Positions 60,331 to 64,000 of a stretch of 64,000 nucleotides of DNA are shown piece by piece. The notes under the pieces are model-generated. The model made no database searches, was not told the DNA's origin, and saw only the letters and a list, made by a program, of their open reading frames with translations. The DNA is from Phymorhynchus buccinoides (lineage: Eukaryota; Mollusca; Gastropoda; Neogastropoda; Raphitomidae), in NCBI GenBank assembly GCA_017654935.2, contig CM065698.1, positions 52,459,698 through 52,523,697 on the forward strand, given 5' to 3'. Both the position numbers and the translations under genes were made by a program. The number at the start of each line of letters is the position of its first letter. Positions within the stretch are counted from its first letter, which is position 1.

Positions 60331-62077
60331 TGTGACGTAAGTGTCCCGCGCGACCCACTTTCTTTATTTCTTATCTACACCCCCCCCCCCCCTTCTCCCC
60401 TCCCCCCCCCCCCTCGCCTTTACATTTCTCTGTCCAGCCGCCACGTTAATTGCCCCGCTGCTTCAAACGAACGCCGCGGAAGGGCGTTATCTCTTTCTCC
60501 CTGGTCGGCACGTACCACCTACCGAGGTTATCTCCCTTCACCCCCCCCCCCCCCCTTTCTACCGGCTCATCACAAGAAAGTGACAACCGAGGTTATTTCC
60601 CTTTGAACACGGTTTTTCCTTTTCAATCACAAGGTTAGGAATGTCAGGAATGTGCTAAGGATGGAATAGGCGCGTGATTGTTCAGTACATTTAAAACAGC
60701 AATCTTGTGACGTGTGGACTGTAATCCACCAATAGCAGGCTTTCATTGTTTGAAAGTGAAGGCTATAATTGGAGTGGTGAGAAAAAGTTGTCACACAAGA
60801 TGCTGAAACGTAGCTAGAGCAACACTCACAACCAGTCATCATAAGCCCACTAGTAAGTATTATTGATGGCAGGTGATTGAGATCTTGTGTGTTTGACTCT
60901 AGTTTTGATCTAGATCCTATGTTCAATGATGAATAAGGAGTAGATAGATATGTTATAGAAAAGAAGTGGTAAACATTCTATTCTATTTATGTGCACTGAT
61001 TATTTGTGTGTGTGTGTTTTTGACTTGAACACTTTTGGTACCAGAACCGGAGTTTATGCCTACTAACCCTTTTGTCTATTTTTAGTAGGAAACCTATGGG
61101 CCGCAATCTTGCACTATTTTTAGTAGGAAACCTATGGGCCGCAATCTTGCACTTTATGATACCATTCCTTTCCAGGTGTTGGATGGAGAATGATGTTGTA
61201 TTGATCACCTTTTATGTTTTACTGATCTCAGTTTGTTAACTGAAATTCAGTTTATTTATTAACTACATGTAGTGCTATTGTACAAGGGAAGCCTTCAAGC
61301 CGGTTGGGATTCACTAATTCCCTGCCGACTGAAGCCCCTTGTCTCTAAGCCATAGAGATCTACATCCACCTTCTCCTGTGATTATCAGCAGGGCATCGTG
61401 GGCCGGACGATCATCCCGGACTCCACCAAGCACCAAGACGGGTCCGTCGCCAAGACAACCTGCACCCAGAATCCGCGAGGAGACCACGCCTGAACCGTGC
61501 CATCCCGCGAAGCCGTAATAGGAACGACTGGGAGCTACTCTCACCTGACGAGCAAGCCCAGAACTTCAAACAGCTAAGTCTACCTGACTGCGCCAATCAT
61601 TTGAACTTTCCTACGGACACCGATGATAATTAGTAACCCTTCCGGCATGGGGCGAACCTTATAGAAAGACAAAAGTCTTGTGAATCCTTTCGGATTTCAT
61701 TGTGTTTTAACCATATTTTGTTTTGGCGCCATTGAGCTGCTTTATTATTATTGTTGCATAATCTTATGCAGATTTTGGGAGTAAATAAAATACAAGTGTC
61801 AAATAATCCTGAACCCTTTGGTCAGACTGATGAGAGTGGGAGTCTTGTAATTTCATGTAAAACCCTACTTCTCTCTGTCTGCCATTTAGAGCAATTCAAC
61901 CACTTGTATTTCTTACAACCATCTGACGAGCCAGAACCCGGGCACAAATATAAATTTATTAGATGAAAAGGGGCCGGGAAAGTTGCTCATCTCCCATACC
62001 CTAGAGAAGTGGGCTAAAGGCAAATTTTCTAAAGTCTTCCCTAGAGACTTAGCCTTTTACCCCATTACCTCGTCACA
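60331..62077 (+). repeat. 3' LTR (1,747 bp)
   Basis: Same sequence as the 5' LTR apart from C-tract lengths and a handful of differences (for example atctaccg/acctaccg, taatacacc/taatccacc, gaagtgatgtttg/gaatgatgttg). Confidence 0.93.
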
Positions 62078-64000
62078 CTGGACACATACCATTGGCGCAG
62101 TGATGCATTCATTGATCAGGTGACTGGACACATACCATTGGCGCAGTGATGCATTCATTGATCAGGTGACAGGACACATACCATTGGCGCAGTGATGCAT
62201 TCATTGATCAGGTGACAGGACACATACCATTGGCGCAGTGATGCATTCATTGATCAGGTGACAGGACACATACCATTGGCGCAGTGATGCATTCATTGAT
62301 CAGGTGACTGGACACATACCATTGGCGCAGTGATGCATTCATTGATCAGGTGACTGGACACATACCAATGGCGCAGTGACGCATTCATTGATCAGGTGAC
62401 AGGACACATACCATTGGCGCAGTGATGCATTCATTGATCAGGTGACAGTACACATACCATTGGCGCTGTGATGCATTCATTGATCAGGTGACTGGACACA
62501 TACCATTGGCGCAGTGATGCATTCATTGATCAGGTGACAGGACACATACCATTGGCGCAGTGATGCATTCATTGATCAGGTGACAGTACACATACCATTG
62601 GCGCTGTGATGCATTCATTGATCAGGTGACAGTACACATACCATTGGCGCTGTGATGCATTCATTGATCAGGTGACTGGACACATACCATTGGCGCTGTG
62701 ATGCATTCATTGATCAGGTGACAGGACACATACCATTGGCGCTGTGATGCATTCATTGATCAGGTGACTGGACACATACCATTGGCGCTGTGATGCATTC
62801 ATTGATCAGGTGACTGGACACATACCATTGGCGCAGTGATGCATTCATTGATCAGGTGACTGGACACATACCATTGGCGCAGTGATGCATTCATTGATCA
62901 GGTGACAGGACACATACCATTGGCGCTGTGATGCATTCATTGATCAGGTGACAGGACACATACCATTGGCGCTGTGATGCATTCATTGATCAGGTGACAG
63001 GACACATACCATTGGCGCAGTGACGCATTCATTGATCAGGTGACAGGACACATACCATTGGCGCAGTGATGCATTCATTGATCAGGTGACTGGACACATA
63101 CCAATGGCGCAGTGACGCATTCATTGATCAGGTGACTGGACACATACCATTGGCGCTGTGACGCATTCATTGATCAGGTGACAGGACACATACCATTGGC
63201 GCTGTGATGCATTCATTGATCAGGTGACTGGACACATACCATTGGCGCAGTGATGCATTCATTGATCAGGTGACAGGACACATACCATTGGCGCAGTGAT
63301 GCATTCATTGATCAGGTGACTGGACACATACCATTGGCGCAGTGATGCATTCATTGATCAGGTGACAGGACACATACCATTGGCGCAGTGATGCATTCAT
63401 TGATCAGGTGACTGGACACATACCATTGGCGCTGTGACGCATTCATTGATCAGGTGACAGGACACATACCATTGGCGCAGTGATGCATTCATTGATCAGG
63501 TGACAGGACACATACCATTGGCGCTGTGACGCATTCATTGATCAGGTGACTGGACACATACCATTGGCGCAGTGATGCATTCATTGATCAGGTGACTGGA
63601 CACATACCATTGGCGCAGTGATGCATTCATTGATCAGGTGACAGGACACATACCATTGGCGCAGTGATGCATTCATTGATCAGGTGACTGGACACATACC
63701 ATTGGCGCAGTGATGCATTCATTGATCAGGTGACAGGACACATACCATTGGCGCAGTGATTCATTCATTGATCAGGTGACTGGACACATACCATTGGCGC
63801 AGTGATGCATTCATTGATCAGGTGACAGGACACATACCATTGGCGCTGTGACGCATTCATTGATCAGGTGACTGGACACATACCATTGGCGCAGTGATGC
63901 ATTCATTGATCAGGTGACAGGACACATACCATTGGCGCAGTGACGCATTCATTGATCAGGTGACTGGACACATACCATTGGCGCTGTGACGCATTCATTG
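62078..64000 (+). repeat. 46-bp satellite array, right part (about 42 copies, runs off window)
   Basis: It starts with the second ctgga duplication and continues in register with the left part. Variants gcgcagtg/gcgctgtg, gatgc/gacgc and acagga/actgga/acagta are mixed. The array has no end within the window. Confidence 0.95.

Larger units (their letters stand above)
55951..62077 (+). mobile_element. Ty3/gypsy-type LTR retrotransposon with internal deletion
   Basis: Two near-identical LTRs (about 1.75 kb) with TG...CA ends and a 5-bp duplication ctgga bound a 2.6-kb interior with a primer-binding site, a gag-protease frame and an integrase fragment. The order protease then integrase fits Ty3/gypsy. 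Reverse transcriptase and RNase H are missing, so the copy is non-autonomous. Only about five substitutions and a few indels separate the LTRs by eye, so insertion into the 46-bp array was recent. Confidence 0.9.

Overview
The window is eukaryotic DNA and most likely comes from a gastropod mollusc. The sequence shows conserved animal coding exons with GT/AG borders and large introns. It also holds tRNA-derived SINEs, a LINE tail, MITEs, a Tc1 transposase relic, a Ty3/gypsy-type LTR element and very many minisatellites. The gastropod assignment is an inference from my impression of the repeat families, not a measured result. I see no bacterial-style genes, tRNA or rRNA genes, or CRISPR array.

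Region 1 (1 to about 40,185, + strand) is the 3' part of one gene, the Mi-2/CHD4 (CHD3/4/5) nucleosome-remodelling ATPase of the NuRD complex. The gene begins upstream of the window. I place 16 exons here with consistent phases, encoding 893 residues and a stop at 36690-36692. They cover the region after the helicase motor (DUF1087- and DUF1086-like blocks), a long Lys/Glu-rich linker, the CHDCT2 C-terminal domain and a short acidic tail. A long 3' UTR probably ends just after an ATTAAA signal at 40159.

The introns are mostly tandem arrays with units of about 25 to 120 bp. At many exons the repeat unit has captured the exon edge itself, with its splice donor or acceptor (exons 2, 5, 6, 10, 11, 12, 13 and 15; possibly 14 and 16). 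The gene therefore carries dozens of copies of its own splice junctions. In the exon 10 and exon 11 copies nearly all differences are synonymous. This is the most unusual signal in the window.

Region 2 (about 40,190-51,080) is array-rich: 69-bp, 54-bp, 32-bp (3.9 kb) and 40-bp units. A probable minus-strand terminal exon (44942-45068) encodes a basic Lys/Glu-rich tail with its own AATAAA. If real, that gene converges on CHD4.

Region 3 (about 51,080-64,000) is mobile-element territory. A 4.3-kb segment lies between microsatellites and has 8-bp inverted ends. It contains a frameshifted Tc1 (DD34E) transposase and a 72-bp-arm hairpin. It is followed by a 46-bp satellite array that runs off the window end. 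A young LTR retrotransposon (55951-62077) with 5-bp target-site duplications is inserted in this array. That element keeps an open gag-protease frame joined to an integrase fragment but has no reverse transcriptase/RNase H, so it would need help from another element to move. Copy numbers and repeat units were counted by eye and are approximate.
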